From the NCBI RefSeq assembly GCF_014205155.1, contig NZ_JACHMX010000001.1, forward strand, positions 8,866,001 to 8,930,000: a stretch of 64,000 bases of DNA, written 5' to 3'. The notes under the pieces are model-generated. The model made no database searches and was not told the DNA's origin. It saw nothing but the letters and a program-made list of their open reading frames with translations. The position numbers were made by a program, and so were the translations under genes. Positions 45,708-54,821 of the stretch are shown here, piece by piece (within the stretch, counting starts at the first letter, position 1; every line of letters starts with the position of its first letter). This stretch comes from Amycolatopsis umgeniensis. Lineage in GTDB: Bacteria; Actinomycetota; Actinomycetes; Mycobacteriales; Pseudonocardiaceae.

Positions 45708-46817
45708 ATGGGCAAGAGTTTTTACGACTCGGATCGCTGGGATTGGTTCGGCGGCCGCGACGACGTTCAGCGGCGTGAGCGGATCGAGGCCGCCCGGCTC
45801 GGGTTCACCCCGTCCGGCCGAGAGTTGCGGCTGACGATCTACGAAGGCGATCGCAAGGCATGGTGGGTGCGTGTCGCACCGGACGGGACGGTGCTCTCGA
45901 CCGCGCGGCGCGGGCGGATCTCCGGACAGTGGTCCGATCCGGCCGCCGCGCTCGAGGCGGCGGTCACCACCGGTGGCGGGACCGGGTTCGTGCAGGAGGT
46001 CGAACGCCGGGTCGTCGCCTGGCCCGCCGGCGCGGCGAGCGCACTCGGCCGGATCGACGGCGTGCCTTGGGAATGCGAACTCGACCGCTACGGCCTGCTC
46101 ACCCTCATCGGCCCGGCGGTGGCCTGGGCGGACGACCTCGCCTCGGCATCGGATCCGGTCGCATGGCTCGCCGGTCGCGAAGAACTGAGCGGTCTCACCG
46201 AAGGCCGGATCGTCAACGGTGACGCGTCGCCGGAAGAGGACCTCGGCCCGGTCTTTCTGCCCGCCCAAGGGGTGGGGCTTCCGGCCGGGAAGGTGCCCGA
46301 CGGCTTGGACGGCCGGATCGCCGCGCCCGGCCGTGAGCTGCGCATGTCGGGGCACGAACGGGCCAGTGAGCGTTGGAGCCTGCACGTCCTGGCCGACGGG
46401 ACCCTGGCCGGCGGTTCGGGACGCATCGACCCCGCGAGTCCCGAGAGCTTCCAGCGTTCGGCCGACCCCGCTGCCGCCTGGCTCGAATGCTTCGTCCCGG
46501 GCGATCCGGACTTCTGGACCAGGGTCGTCGAAGTCCTCCGGGTGACGATCCCCGCTCCCGGACGTGCCTTGACAGCGTCCTACGGCTGGCTCGGCGACCT
46601 GGAGATCTCGGCCGGGGGAGAGGTGGTCGTGGCGGGACGGGAAGGCCGTGCGCTGCTCGACCTCCTGCTGCAGACGGGGCTGGCCGAAGATCCGTTCGGC
46701 GCGGTGCGGCGCTCGCCGTCGCTCCTGGCGGGGCGGGTGCCCGGGAACCGGCCGGGTCTCGACGGCGTGGTGGTCACCCTTGGGGAGCGTATAACGCCCT
46801 ATACTTCCGCGCTGTGA
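45708..46817 (+). CDS. hypothetical protein with three internal repeats
   Basis: 369 residues, no signal peptide or membrane helix. Three related units are visible: TPSGRELRLTIYEGDRKAWW (about 30-90), IAAPGRELRMSGHERASERW (about 205-265) and IPAPGRALTASYGWLGDLEI (about 300-350), each a GRxL segment with beta character and a following acidic/aromatic stretch (DPAAAWLE...). I do not recognise the family. TACGTT at 45695-45700 is 7 nt before the ATG. Its stop overlaps the next gene's start, whose promoter lies inside this reading frame. Confidence 0.7.
   Translation: MGKSFYDSDRWDWFGGRDDVQRRERIEAARLGFTPSGRELRLTIYEGDRKAWWVRVAPDGTVLSTARRGRISGQWSDPAAALEAAVTTGGGTGFVQEVERRVVAWPAGAASALGRIDGVPWECELDRYGLLTLIGPAVAWADDLASASDPVAWLAGREELSGLTEGRIVNGDASPEEDLGPVFLPAQGVGLPAGKVPDGLDGRIAAPGRELRMSGHERASERWSLHVLADGTLAGGSGRIDPASPESFQRSADPAAAWLECFVPGDPDFWTRVVEVLRVTIPAPGRALTASYGWLGDLEISAGGEVVVAGREGRALLDLLLQTGLAEDPFGAVRRSPSLLAGRVPGNRPGLDGVVVTLGERITPYTSAL
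46789..46805 (+). promoter_or_regulatory. promoter with 16-mer GTATAACGCCCTATAC
   Basis: TATACT at 46800-46805 is a near-consensus -10 box 8 nt before the GTG at 46814. It overlaps the AT-rich 16-mer (46789-46804) that recurs exactly at 25403-25418, so the 16-mer may be an operator as well. Confidence 0.6.
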
Positions 46818-47158
46818 GCGAATCTTCCGGGCGCCCGCGCGCGCCGATCACCGAAGCCGATGTCCTGGCGTGGCTGGAAACGACGGCGGCGGCCGTCCAG
46901 TCCGGGGAGGTGAGCGCTCCGGAACTCATCGAGATCCTGGGTGAGCTGCGACGCGCCTCCGCGGCCTGTGCCGACGCGTCCGACTGGGCGCTGCTCGCCG
47001 CCAGGGAAGAGGGCGCCAGCCTCCGCCAGATCGCGCCGGTCTTCGGCAAGGGTTACGTTCGGGCTCCGGCGGCCCGCCTCGAAAAGCTCCACCGGCAGGC
47101 GCAGAACTCGAGTCAATGGCTCGCCATCCTCCGCCACAAGAACGAAGGAGTCCGGTGA
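46814..47158 (+). CDS. small protein with HTH-like segment
   Basis: 114 residues, GTG start overlapping the upstream stop. The segment EGASLRQIAPVFGKGYVRAPAARLEKL (about 68-94) has the spacing of a helix-turn-helix such as sigma region 4, and the N-terminal half is helical. It may be a small regulator of its own promoter, but this is inference from context only. It precedes the aldo/keto reductase and overlaps that gene by 4 bp (GTGA). Confidence 0.65.
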   Translation: MSESSGRPRAPITEADVLAWLETTAAAVQSGEVSAPELIEILGELRRASAACADASDWALLAAREEGASLRQIAPVFGKGYVRAPAARLEKLHRQAQNSSQWLAILRHKNEGVR

Positions 47159-48090
47159 CAGACTCGGAAATCGCCGTCGGGCTGGCGGCACTCGGCAGGC
47201 CCGCGTACATCAACCTCGGCCGGGTCGACGCGCTGCCACCCGGCCGTGAAATCGAGGCGATGCGCGCGGCGACCTACGACGTGCTGGACGACGCGTACCG
47301 CGCCGGCGTCCGCTGGATCGACGTCGCCCGTTCGTATGGTTCTTCGGAGGAGTTCCTCGCCGGATGGCTCGCCGATCGCGCCCACGCGGACGTGACGGTG
47401 TCGAGTAAATGGGGCTACCGCTACGTGGGGGAGTGGAAGCTCGACGCGGAAGTGCACGAGGTCAAGGAGCACACCGCGGCAAGGTTCGCCGAGCAATGGG
47501 CGGAAACCGTTGGGCTGCTGGGGAAAGCGGTCTCGCTCTATCAGGTCCATTCGCTCACTGTGGACAGTCCGCTGTTCACCGACGAGCGGCTCGTCGGCGT
47601 GCTGGCCGAGCTCGCCGCCGACGGTGTCCCGGTGGGGTTCTCGACGTCCGGGCCGGCGCAGGCCGACGCCGTCCGGCGGGCCTTCGAACTGGAAGTGTCC
47701 GGAACGCCGGTTTTCAGTGCCGTGCAGTCGACGTGGAACCTGCTCGAACCCTCCGTCGGCCCGGCGCTCGCGGAGGCCCGCGCGGCCGGGAAACAGGTTC
47801 TGGTGAAGGAAACCGTCGCGAACGGAAGGCTGGTGGTCGAGCCGCCGCCGACGCTCGCGCGTATCGCCCGGGTCCACGAGGCGGGCCCGGACGCGGTGGC
47901 GATCGCGGCGGTCCTGGCGCAGGACTGGCGGCCGGTCGCGGTCATCGGCCCGTCGAGCACGGCGCAGCTCGCGGAGAATCTCGTTGCCACGAAGGCGAAC
48001 CTGACCGCGGACGAACTCGCGGAGCTGGCCGCGCTCGCCGAGGAACCGGTCGCCTACTGGCGGCACAGGTCCTGCCTCGGCTGGCATTGA
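47155..48090 (+). CDS. aldo/keto reductase
   Basis: 311 residues with the AKR barrel marks: GVRWIDVARSYGSSEEFL (catalytic Asp/Tyr region), SSKWGYRY (Lys), and VSLYQVHSLTV in place of the usual QLHR/H. The C-terminal RxxxIGPSSTAQLAEN is the NADPH 2'-phosphate-binding part. GAAGGAG precedes the GTG. Substrate unknown. It is coupled to the small upstream protein. Confidence 0.85.
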   Translation: MTDSEIAVGLAALGRPAYINLGRVDALPPGREIEAMRAATYDVLDDAYRAGVRWIDVARSYGSSEEFLAGWLADRAHADVTVSSKWGYRYVGEWKLDAEVHEVKEHTAARFAEQWAETVGLLGKAVSLYQVHSLTVDSPLFTDERLVGVLAELAADGVPVGFSTSGPAQADAVRRAFELEVSGTPVFSAVQSTWNLLEPSVGPALAEARAAGKQVLVKETVANGRLVVEPPPTLARIARVHEAGPDAVAIAAVLAQDWRPVAVIGPSSTAQLAENLVATKANLTADELAELAALAEEPVAYWRHRSCLGWH

Positions 48091-48137
48091 GGGGCTGGAC
48101 TAGTCTCGCGGCAAACGTCCGGCGGGGAGGCTTGAGG

Positions 48138-48743
48138 GTGCGTCATCGGCAGGTAATCGCGGTGGCGACGGTCGCGCTGTTCGGTTTGTCGGGCTGCGCC
48201 GATCGCCCCAACGACCTGGACACCTATTACGACGACCCCACCCCGACTCCCACGGTCGAGCCGGTCCAACCTTCGGTGAAACCGCAGGCCGCCCCGGTTC
48301 CGCAGCCGTCGACCAAGGCACCGGTCCCCGCTGCCGTTTCCGCCGCGTTGCTGACCGACGAGGACCTCGCTGAGGAAGAGGTCGTTCCCGGCGAGAGCAA
48401 GGTGTCCGGCTGTCTGACCGGGCTGACCCGCGGCACGAGCCGCTCGGCCGCGTGGTCCTACGCGAGCGGCTCGACGCTGGAGCACCAGGTCACCGAGTAC
48501 ACCGACCGTGACGCGTCGGACGTCGTCGCCCAGGCGGACTGCGATGGCAAGAAGCTCACGCTGACGAAGCAGTCCGGTGTCGAAGTCCAGCGGGCTTGGT
48601 GCGAAGGCACGACGTGCACCGTGTTGCTCGCCAAGGGGAAGCTCGTCTCCGCGCTCAGCGTGACCGCCGGGACCGAAGCGCGGGCGACCGACGCGGCCCG
48701 GCGGCTGTTGCCTGTCGTCGCGCAACGCCTCCGTTCGGCCTAG
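48138..48743 (+). CDS. lipoprotein of unknown function
   Basis: 201 residues. Basic N-terminus, hydrophobic core and lipobox GLSGC (Cys17), a Pro/Thr-rich linker (about 25-65), then a domain with cysteines in SGCLTG, QADCDG, RAWCEG and TTCTVLL that could form two disulfides. It resembles PknH-sensor-like extracytoplasmic domains in layout, but this is uncertain. GGGGAGG lies 7 nt before the GTG. The stop TAG overlaps the opposing stop of the NUDIX gene within one CTAG. Confidence 0.75.
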   Translation: MRHRQVIAVATVALFGLSGCADRPNDLDTYYDDPTPTPTVEPVQPSVKPQAAPVPQPSTKAPVPAAVSAALLTDEDLAEEEVVPGESKVSGCLTGLTRGTSRSAAWSYASGSTLEHQVTEYTDRDASDVVAQADCDGKKLTLTKQSGVEVQRAWCEGTTCTVLLAKGKLVSALSVTAGTEARATDAARRLLPVVAQRLRSA

Positions 48744-49258
48744 CGGGCGGCTTGCCGCCGGAACCACTCCAGGGCGCCGAGGCGGCCGTCCGGGATGAAC
48801 CGGCTTTCCGGATCGTCGAGCCACGAACGCAACTCGTCCAGCGTCAGCCATCGTCCTTCGACCACTTCGGACTCTTGATGGACGAAGGGGCCGTCCCAGC
48901 GCGTTTCGAAGGCGAAGTTGTGACAGCGGATCGTGTCGTCGTCGGTGACGTGGACGAAAAGCGGCCGTAGTTCCACTCCGTGAACACCCAGTTCTTCAGC
49001 CAGTTCACGGCGGGCGCAGTCCTCCGGGGTCTCGCCCGCGGCGACGATGCCGCCCGCCCAGCAGTCCCAAGTGGAGGGATAGACGTCCTTCGTAGCGGTG
49101 CGCAGGTGCACGTAGACCGAGCCTCCGTCACTCGAACGGACCAACACCACGCCCGCCGCGTGCCAGAGCCCTTCGGCTCGGACCCGGGAGCGAGTGGCCT
49201 CTCCCACCTCGGTTCCACCGAGGTCATAGAGCGCAACGAGTTCGTCACTGCCTGACAT
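48740..49258 (-). CDS. NUDIX hydrolase
   Basis: 172 residues. The NUDIX box [23 protein letters not shown] has the form GX5EX7REUXEEXGU. Overall similarity is to the IPP-isomerase-like/YfcD NUDIX proteins ([18 protein letters not shown] ... WDCWAGGIV). It hydrolyses a nucleoside diphosphate-linked compound not identifiable here. The start at 49258 is preferred, 49267 is possible. The gene overlaps the convergent lipoprotein gene by 4 bp and is divergent from dop. Confidence 0.86.
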   Translation of the reverse strand: MSGSDELVALYDLGGTEVGEATRSRVRAEGLWHAAGVVLVRSSDGGSVYVHLRTATKDVYPSTWDCWAGGIVAAGETPEDCARRELAEELGVHGVELRPLFVHVTDDDTIRCHNFAFETRWDGPFVHQESEVVEGRWLTLDELRSWLDDPESRFIPDGRLGALEWFRRQAAR

Positions 49259-49288
49259 GGGGGGCATCGTCGCACGGCCTCGACCCCG

Positions 49289-49294
49289 TAGGGT
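49289..49294 (+). promoter_or_regulatory. -10 box of dop, leaderless type
   Basis: TAGGGT ends 7 nt before the dop ATG at 49302. No Shine-Dalgarno sequence is visible, so the mRNA probably starts at the ATG. Confidence 0.5.
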
Positions 49295-49301
49295 GGTGGG
49301 T

Positions 49302-50804
49302 ATGCGGCGGATCATGGGAACCGAAGTCGAGTACGGCATCGCGGTGCCGGGCGACGCGACGGCGAACCCGGTACTTACCTCGACCCAGGTCGTGTTGGCC
49401 TACGCGGCCGCGGCGGACATCCCGCGGGCCCGGCGGGCACGATGGGACTACGAGGTGGAATCGCCCCTGCGCGACGCCCGTGGTTTCGATCTGACCGGTC
49501 CGAGCGGCCCTGGGCACGACCCGGACGTCGAGGACCTCGGCGCGGCGAACGTGATCCTCACCAACGGCGCGCGGTTGTACGTCGACCACGCTCACCCGGA
49601 GTACTCGGCGCCCGAGGTGACGAACGCGCGCGACGCGGTCATCTGGGACAAGGCGGGCGAGCGGGTCATGGAGGAGGCGGCGCGCAAGGCCGCCACCGTC
49701 CCCGGTCAGCCGCCGTTGCAGTTGTACAAGAACAACGTCGACGGCAAGGGCGCGAGCTACGGCACGCACGAGAACTACCTGATGCAGCGCTCGACCCCGT
49801 TCACCGCGGTGATCGCGGGGCTGACGCCGTTCTTCGTGTCGCGTCAGGTGATGACGGGTTCGGGCCGCGTCGGGGTCGGGCAGCAGAGCGAGGAAGCCGG
49901 CTTCCAGCTTTCGCAGCGCTCGGACTACATCGAGGTCGAGGTCGGCCTGGAGACGACGCTCAAGCGCGGGATCATCAACACCCGCGACGAACCGCACGCC
50001 GACGCGGACAAGTACCGCCGCCTGCACGTCATCATCGGCGACGCGAACCTGGCCGAGTACTCGACGTACCTCAAGGTCGGGACGACGGCGCTGGTGCTGG
50101 ACCTGATCGAGGCGGGTATCCGGTTCGACGACCTGAAACTGGACGAGCCGGTGCGGGCGGTGCACCAGATCAGCCACGACCCGACGCTGAAGGCGAAGGT
50201 GTCGCTGGCCAACGGGCGGAAGTACACCGGGCTGGACCTGCAGTTCGCCTACCACGAGATCGCTTCGGCGAACCTCGAGCGGACAGGTGCGGACGAGGCC
50301 TCCAAGGAGGTCCTGCGGGTCTGGGGCGAGATCCTGGACGCGCTGGCGCGGGACCCCCAGGAATGCGCGGACAGGCTGGACTGGCCGGCGAAGCTGCGGT
50401 TGCTCGAGGGCTACCGCGCGCGGGACCAGCTGGCCTGGGGCGCGCCGCGATTGCGGCTGGTCGACCTGCAGTACTCGGATGTCCGGCTGGACAAGGGTCT
50501 GTACAACAGGCTCGTCACCAGGGGTTCGATGAAGCGCCTGGTGACCGAGGAGGAGGTGCTGGAGGCGATCACGACCCCGCCTTCGGACACCAGGGCCTAC
50601 TTCCGGGGCCGCACGCTGGAGAAGTACGCCAACTCCATCGCCGCGGCTTCCTGGGATTCGGTCATCTTCGACGTCGGCAGGGAATCGCTGGTGCGGATCC
50701 CGACGTTGGAGCCGTTGCGGGGCACGAAGGCCCACGTGGGGAAGTTGCTGGACGACTCCGCGACCGCCGAGGAGCTGGTGGAGGCGCTCACCGGTTCGGA
50801 CTAG
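49302..50804 (+). CDS. dop: Pup deamidase/depupylase Dop
   Basis: 500 residues, carboxylate-amine ligase fold like Paf[13 protein letters not shown] contains the metal-binding Glu8/Glu10, [12 protein letters not shown] carries the catalytic Asp95, and the Dop-specific loop occupies about residues 42-80. Dop removes Pup from substrates and, where Pup ends in Gln, deamidates it. In this strain Pup already ends in Glu, so depupylation is the main job. Upstream gene of dop-pup-prcB-prcA; pup follows by 97 bp. Confidence 0.96.
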   Translation: MRRIMGTEVEYGIAVPGDATANPVLTSTQVVLAYAAAADIPRARRARWDYEVESPLRDARGFDLTGPSGPGHDPDVEDLGAANVILTNGARLYVDHAHPEYSAPEVTNARDAVIWDKAGERVMEEAARKAATVPGQPPLQLYKNNVDGKGASYGTHENYLMQRSTPFTAVIAGLTPFFVSRQVMTGSGRVGVGQQSEEAGFQLSQRSDYIEVEVGLETTLKRGIINTRDEPHADADKYRRLHVIIGDANLAEYSTYLKVGTTALVLDLIEAGIRFDDLKLDEPVRAVHQISHDPTLKAKVSLANGRKYTGLDLQFAYHEIASANLERTGADEASKEVLRVWGEILDALARDPQECADRLDWPAKLRLLEGYRARDQLAWGAPRLRLVDLQYSDVRLDKGLYNRLVTRGSMKRLVTEEEVLEAITTPPSDTRAYFRGRTLEKYANSIAAASWDSVIFDVGRESLVRIPTLEPLRGTKAHVGKLLDDSATAEELVEALTGSD

Positions 50805-50901
50805 CGGGATTTCCTTTCATCGGGGTTAAGCGATCACGGATCCCACGGAATGTCGGGACCGCTGGGTAGGCTAGGAAACATCGGCCACACCGGGAGGCGA
50901 G

Positions 50902-51096
50902 ATGGCTCAGGAAAAGATCGAAAAGCACGGCGGCGGCGACTCGGACGAAGAGTTCGAGGACGGCGGTCCGGCGGGCCAGGAGCGGCGCGAGAAGCTCGGT
51001 GAGGACGTCGACACGATCCTCGACGAGATCGACGACGTGCTCGAGGAGAACGCCGAGGACTTCGTCCGCGCGTACGTGCAAAAGGGCGGCGAGTAA
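50902..51096 (+). CDS. pup: prokaryotic ubiquitin-like protein Pup
   Basis: 64 residues, disordered and acidic, with the Mpa-binding helix DTILDEIDDVLEENAEDFVR (about 36-55) and the C-terminal YVQKGGE. The terminal residue is Glu, so PafA can ligate it directly through the gamma-carboxylate to substrate lysines without prior deamidation. GGGAGG precedes the ATG. Mycobacterial Pup ends in Gln; a direct Glu is known in some other actinobacteria. Confidence 0.97.
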   Translation: MAQEKIEKHGGGDSDEEFEDGGPAGQERREKLGEDVDTILDEIDDVLEENAEDFVRAYVQKGGE

Positions 51097-51169
51097 CTCG
51101 TTTCCGGCGGCCCCGTGCGGCCGCCTGTGCGGAGCCGGCGGATCACACAGATTGGAACTTTGAGCACGT

Positions 51170-52006
51170 ATGGAACACACCTCGGGTAAGTCGGCGCTGC
51201 CCGCCGCGTACTTCTCGTCGGCGACCTCGTCGTTCTCGGACTTCCTTCGGGCGCAGGCGCCCGAGCTGCTCCCGGAACGGCGGGTCGCGGCCGGGGCGGG
51301 CGGGCTGGACGCGCCGCACGGTACGACGATCGTCGCGGTCAAGTTCGCGGGCGGGGTGCTGATCGCCGGTGACCGGCGGGCGACGTCGGGCAACCTGATC
51401 GCTTCGCGCGACATGGAGAAGGTGCACGTCACCGACGAGTACTCGGCGGTGGGTATCGCGGGTTCGGCCGGGCTGGCGATCGAGATGGTGCGGCTGTACG
51501 CGGTCGAACTGGCGCACTACGAGAAGATCGAGGGTGTTTCGCTCTCGCTCGACGGCAAGACGAACAAACTCGCCGGGCTCGTGAAGTCCAACCTCGAGAT
51601 GGCGATGGCGGGCCTGGCCGTGCTGCCGCTGTTCGTCGGATACGACCTCGACGCGGAGGACGCGAAGCACGCCGGCCGGATCGTCTCGTACGACGCGACG
51701 GGCGGCCGGTACGAGGAGAGCGCCGGTTACCACGCCATCGGTTCGGGTTCGCTGTTCGCGAAGGGCTCGCTGAAGAAGCTGCACGACCCGGACGCGGACG
51801 CCGAAGGCGCGATCCGGGTGGCGGTGGAGGCGTTGTACGACGCGGCGGACGATGACACCGCGACCGGCGGGCCGGATCTGGTGCGCCGGATCTTCCCGAC
51901 GATCGTGACGGTCACCGCGGAACAGGGTGCGGTGGCGTTGCCGCTCGAGCAGACGACCGCGGTGGCCGAGGCCATCGTGGCCGCGCGATCCGAGCGCGGG
52001 CGCTAG
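51170..52006 (+). CDS. prcB: 20S proteasome beta subunit
   Basis: 278 residues made as a precursor. Autocleavage before Thr52 ([13 protein letters not shown]) exposes the catalytic N-terminal Thr; mature length is 227. Lys and Asp partners lie in [20 protein letters not shown]. Fourteen copies form the two inner rings of the core. A 73-bp gap separates it from pup and prcA follows by 51 bp. High confidence. Confidence 0.97.
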   Translation: MEHTSGKSALPAAYFSSATSSFSDFLRAQAPELLPERRVAAGAGGLDAPHGTTIVAVKFAGGVLIAGDRRATSGNLIASRDMEKVHVTDEYSAVGIAGSAGLAIEMVRLYAVELAHYEKIEGVSLSLDGKTNKLAGLVKSNLEMAMAGLAVLPLFVGYDLDAEDAKHAGRIVSYDATGGRYEESAGYHAIGSGSLFAKGSLKKLHDPDADAEGAIRVAVEALYDAADDDTATGGPDLVRRIFPTIVTVTAEQGAVALPLEQTTAVAEAIVAARSERGR

Positions 52007-52057
52007 CCGTCCTCCCTGTCCCTTTCCGATGAGAGCCAGAAAGAGCGGAGCACCACA

Positions 52058-52822
52058 GTGACGATGCCGTTGTACGCCTCTCCCGAGCAGTTGATGCGGG
52101 AGCGTTCGGAGCTCGCGCGCAAGGGCATCGCGCGCGGCCGGAGCGTGGTCGCGCTGAAATACCGCGGCGGCGTGCTGTTCGTGGCCGAGAACCCCTCGGC
52201 GACGTTGCACAAGGTGTCGGAGATCTACGACCGGATCGGTTTCGCGGCCGTGGGCCGCTACAGCGAGTTCGAAAACCTCCGCGTCGCCGGTATCCGGCAC
52301 GCGGATCTGAAGGGCTACCAGTACGACCGGCGGGACGTCAGCGCGCGTGCGCTGGCGAACGCGTACGCCGCCACGCTGGGCAGCATCTTCACCGAACAGC
52401 TGAAGCCGTTCGAGGTGGAGGTCTGCGTCGCCGAGGTCGGCGCGACCGCCGCCGATGACCAGTTGTACCGGTTGACCTACGACGGTTCGATCTTCGACGA
52501 GCCGAAGTTCGTCGTGATGGGCGGTCAGGCCGACACGCTCACCACGAAGCTGAAGGAGAGCTACGAGCCGGACCTGGAGCTGGACGTGGCACTCGGGGTC
52601 GCCGTGAAGGCGTTGCGCGACAACACCCCGGCGCCCGCGAACGGTGACTCGGATCCGGTGAAGCTCGAAGTGGCCGTTCTCGAGCGGGAGCGGCGTGGCC
52701 GTAAGTTCCGCCGGGTCGCCGGAGCCGCGCTGGACGCGCTGCTGCCCGCCGAGCCGGAAGAGCCGAAGAAGGACGACGAGTCCGAGGGCGCCAAGCCCGA
52801 GGGCGAGTCCAAGAAGGACTGA
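52058..52822 (+). CDS. prcA: 20S proteasome alpha subunit
   Basis: 254 residues. The N-terminus ([24 protein letters not shown]) forms the gate that Mpa opens, and the body is the usual alpha fold. The C-terminal tail (about 225-254) is a charged Glu/Lys-rich stretch, [21 protein letters not shown] apart from its first residues, likely disordered. The GTG at 52058 or the ATG at 52064 could be the start; CGGAG precedes the first. The operon ends in the palindrome at 52833-52881. Confidence 0.96.
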   Translation: MTMPLYASPEQLMRERSELARKGIARGRSVVALKYRGGVLFVAENPSATLHKVSEIYDRIGFAAVGRYSEFENLRVAGIRHADLKGYQYDRRDVSARALANAYAATLGSIFTEQLKPFEVEVCVAEVGATAADDQLYRLTYDGSIFDEPKFVVMGGQADTLTTKLKESYEPDLELDVALGVAVKALRDNTPAPANGDSDPVKLEVAVLERERRGRKFRRVAGAALDALLPAEPEEPKKDDESEGAKPEGESKKD

Positions 52823-52832
52823 GCCTCGAGTA

Positions 52833-52881
52833 CGTGAAGGCCTCCTTCCCTACCTTGAGAGTAGGGAAGGAGGCCTTCACG
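52833..52881. terminator. palindromic terminator after prcA, GGCCTTCA family
   Basis: Perfect 21-base arms (CGTGAAGGCCTCCTTCCCTA...) with a 7-nt loop, between the convergent stops of prcA and the lectin gene. The central CCCCC of the family is changed to CTCC with the pairing base changed too (compensatory). Confidence 0.88.
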
Positions 52882-52904
52882 GACATTCAGCCGCCGGTCT
52901 GATG

Positions 52905-53543
52905 TCAGGCCGGGCCGGTGCCCCACCACTGGCTGCGGCCGCCGGCGATGAAGCTCCACAGCTGGAGCCGCGTGCCGTTGGAGGCCGAGTTGCCCTCCGC
53001 GGTCAGGTAGCGGCCGCTGCTCGGGCTCTGGAACCGGACGTAGCCCTCGGGGTTGACGGTGCCGCCCCACCACTGGTTCTTGGCACCGGGAATGTAGTCC
53101 CACAGCTGGACGATGGTGCCGTTGTTGTTGATGGTGCCGAGGTCCGCGTCCAGGTAGCGGCCGCTGGCTACGTTCTGGAAGCGGGTGAAGCCCTCGGGGT
53201 TGTCGGTGATGTAGAACGCCTGGTGGTCCGCGTCGAAGTTGCAGTCCCAGACCTGCATCTTGGTGCCGTTGCGGTTGAGGGTGCCCAGGTCGGCGTCCCA
53301 GCACTTGTTCGCGTCCAGTCCGGACGGGATGAGGAACATGTCCGCGTCGGCGACACCGGCCGCCTGAGTGCGCGCGCCGGTCGAGGTGCGCTTGACGGGG
53401 ATGAGCTTGAAGCCGTTCACGGTGACGGTCTTGAATCCGTCGCCGTGAGGCTGCGGGGCCGCGGTTGCGGCGGGCGCGGTGGCCAGGGTCAGGACACCGG
53501 CCGCGGCGGCGATGATTACCGCCAGGCGCTTCATTTTGGTCAT
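52905..53543 (-). CDS. secreted ricin-type beta-trefoil lectin
   Basis: 212 residues. Signal peptide 1-28 (cut near ATA-AP), an unassigned segment to about 75, then a ricin-B domain with three repeats: KCWDADLGTLNRNGTKMQVWDC, RYLDADLGTINNNGTIVQLWDY and RYLTAEGNSASNGTRLQLWSF, each with the QxW core. It has no attached enzyme domain, so it is a free carbohydrate-binding protein. AAAGGGG lies 7 nt before the ATG. A LacI-type operator (53559-53574) is in its leader, in line with sugar control. Confidence 0.85.
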   Translation of the reverse strand: MTKMKRLAVIIAAAAGVLTLATAPAATAAPQPHGDGFKTVTVNGFKLIPVKRTSTGARTQAAGVADADMFLIPSGLDANKCWDADLGTLNRNGTKMQVWDCNFDADHQAFYITDNPEGFTRFQNVASGRYLDADLGTINNNGTIVQLWDYIPGAKNQWWGGTVNPEGYVRFQSPSSGRYLTAEGNSASNGTRLQLWSFIAGGRSQWWGTGPA

Positions 53544-53558
53544 TTTCTTTCCCCTTTG

Positions 53559-53574
53559 TGGAAAGCGTTTTCTC
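53559..53574. promoter_or_regulatory. LacI-type operator in lectin leader
   Basis: TGGAAAGCGTTTTCTC matches the LacI-family consensus TGGAAAGCGCTTTCCA at 13 of 16 positions. It is 16-31 nt upstream of the lectin start. No LacI gene lies in the window. The rest of the 53575-53827 gap shows no clear feature. Confidence 0.5.
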
Positions 53575-53827
53575 CCAGTGAGGTGAAGGGGAGCGACAGG
53601 CGTCGTCGAGCCGCGACGAACGCGGCCTTTGGGCCTGCCGGTGATTCCCCCTCGTGGAAGGTTCCGCGTAAACCCCCGAGAAGCGGACCTTCTGTGAACA
53701 TCATTCAGGTCTGAACCACGGCCGTCGAGGAGATTTCCGGCAGCGGCAAAAAGGCAGTTCAGCGATGTAACGGAATGGGCTGGCTCACGATTTCACGGCG
53801 AAGACCCGGATCAAGGCGAGGACATCC

Positions 53828-54802
53828 GTGCGTATCGAGCTGACGTTGCAGGACCTGACGCGCGTCCGGCTCGCGTCCGAAGCCGATCCTTTGGCCGAGT
53901 TGGTTTCCAGTTTGCAGATCCTGCAGCGGCGGGACGCGGGCTCGGCCTTGTTCAACCGATGGCGGCACCGGGTCCGGCTCGGGCTCGGGGAGTCGGCTTC
54001 GGTCCTGCTGTGGCTGTGCCGTCCGTACACGCCGATCCCGCCGTTCCTCGTTCCGGACACGGACGAAGGCGGTTTGGAGGCGGGGCTCGCGGAGATCGCC
54101 CGGACCGATTCGGTGTGTTTGAAGTCGGCGCTGCGGGACCTCCCGGCGAACCGGGAGCTGCCCGCCTGGGCGGCGGGTTTGCCGGACGGGGACACCGCCG
54201 GGCTGCCGAAGCTCGTCCAGGCGTTGCAGGACTACTTCGACCTGTCACTCGCGCCGGGCTGGGAACCGGCACGGGCGCAGGTCGACGCGGACCACGGGAT
54301 GCGGGCACAGCTGTTGGTGCACGACGGGGTGGACGCGGTGCTGACGAGCCTGCGGCCACTGGTGCGCTGGGCGTCCCCGGTGCTGGAGGTCGTCGACGGG
54401 ATCGTCGGTTCCTGCGGCGCGGGCGGCACCGGGCTGGTGCTCTCGCCGACCTACTTCGCGGTTTGCCCGGTGATCGTCCCGGCGACGGCCGAGACACCGG
54501 TCCGGCTGCTGTATCCGTCGGTGCGCCAGGCCGCTCCGTCGACCGCGTACGGCCGTGACGTGCGGAGATCGCCGGACACCGCCCTGGCGGACCTGCTCGG
54601 GCCGACCCGGGCGGCGGCGCTGGCCGTCCTCGCTGTCGGGTGCAGCACTTCGGAGCTGGCGGCCAGGCTGGGCGTGACCCCGTCGGCGGTCAGCAAGCAC
54701 GCGACGGTGTTGCGGCGCGCGGGGCTCATCACCACCGAACGCGACCGCAACGCCGTGCTGCACTCGCTGACGCCGCTGGGCAGCGCCCTGCTGGAGGCCT
54801 AG
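53828..54802 (+). CDS. ArsR-like winged-helix regulator, C-terminal HTH
   Basis: 324 residues. A long N-terminal region of the DUF5937 type (VRIELTLQDLTRVRLA...) precedes a winged helix (AVGCSTSELAARLGVTPSAVSKHATVLRRAGLITTERDRN, about 268-308). Such large single-component regulators are common in actinomycetes; ligands are unknown. It is divergent from the lectin gene and could regulate it. The stop is 19 bp from the opposing stop at 54822. GTG start. Confidence 0.8.
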   Translation: MRIELTLQDLTRVRLASEADPLAELVSSLQILQRRDAGSALFNRWRHRVRLGLGESASVLLWLCRPYTPIPPFLVPDTDEGGLEAGLAEIARTDSVCLKSALRDLPANRELPAWAAGLPDGDTAGLPKLVQALQDYFDLSLAPGWEPARAQVDADHGMRAQLLVHDGVDAVLTSLRPLVRWASPVLEVVDGIVGSCGAGGTGLVLSPTYFAVCPVIVPATAETPVRLLYPSVRQAAPSTAYGRDVRRSPDTALADLLGPTRAAALAVLAVGCSTSELAARLGVTPSAVSKHATVLRRAGLITTERDRNAVLHSLTPLGSALLEA

Positions 54803-54821
54803 GCGCTGCCGGAGGCACCGC

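Noticed and set aside
46926..47249. Alternative frames around the HTH-like gene
   Set aside because: They lack start signals; the frame at 46814 has the TATACT box and overlaps the neighbouring genes in the usual coupled manner.
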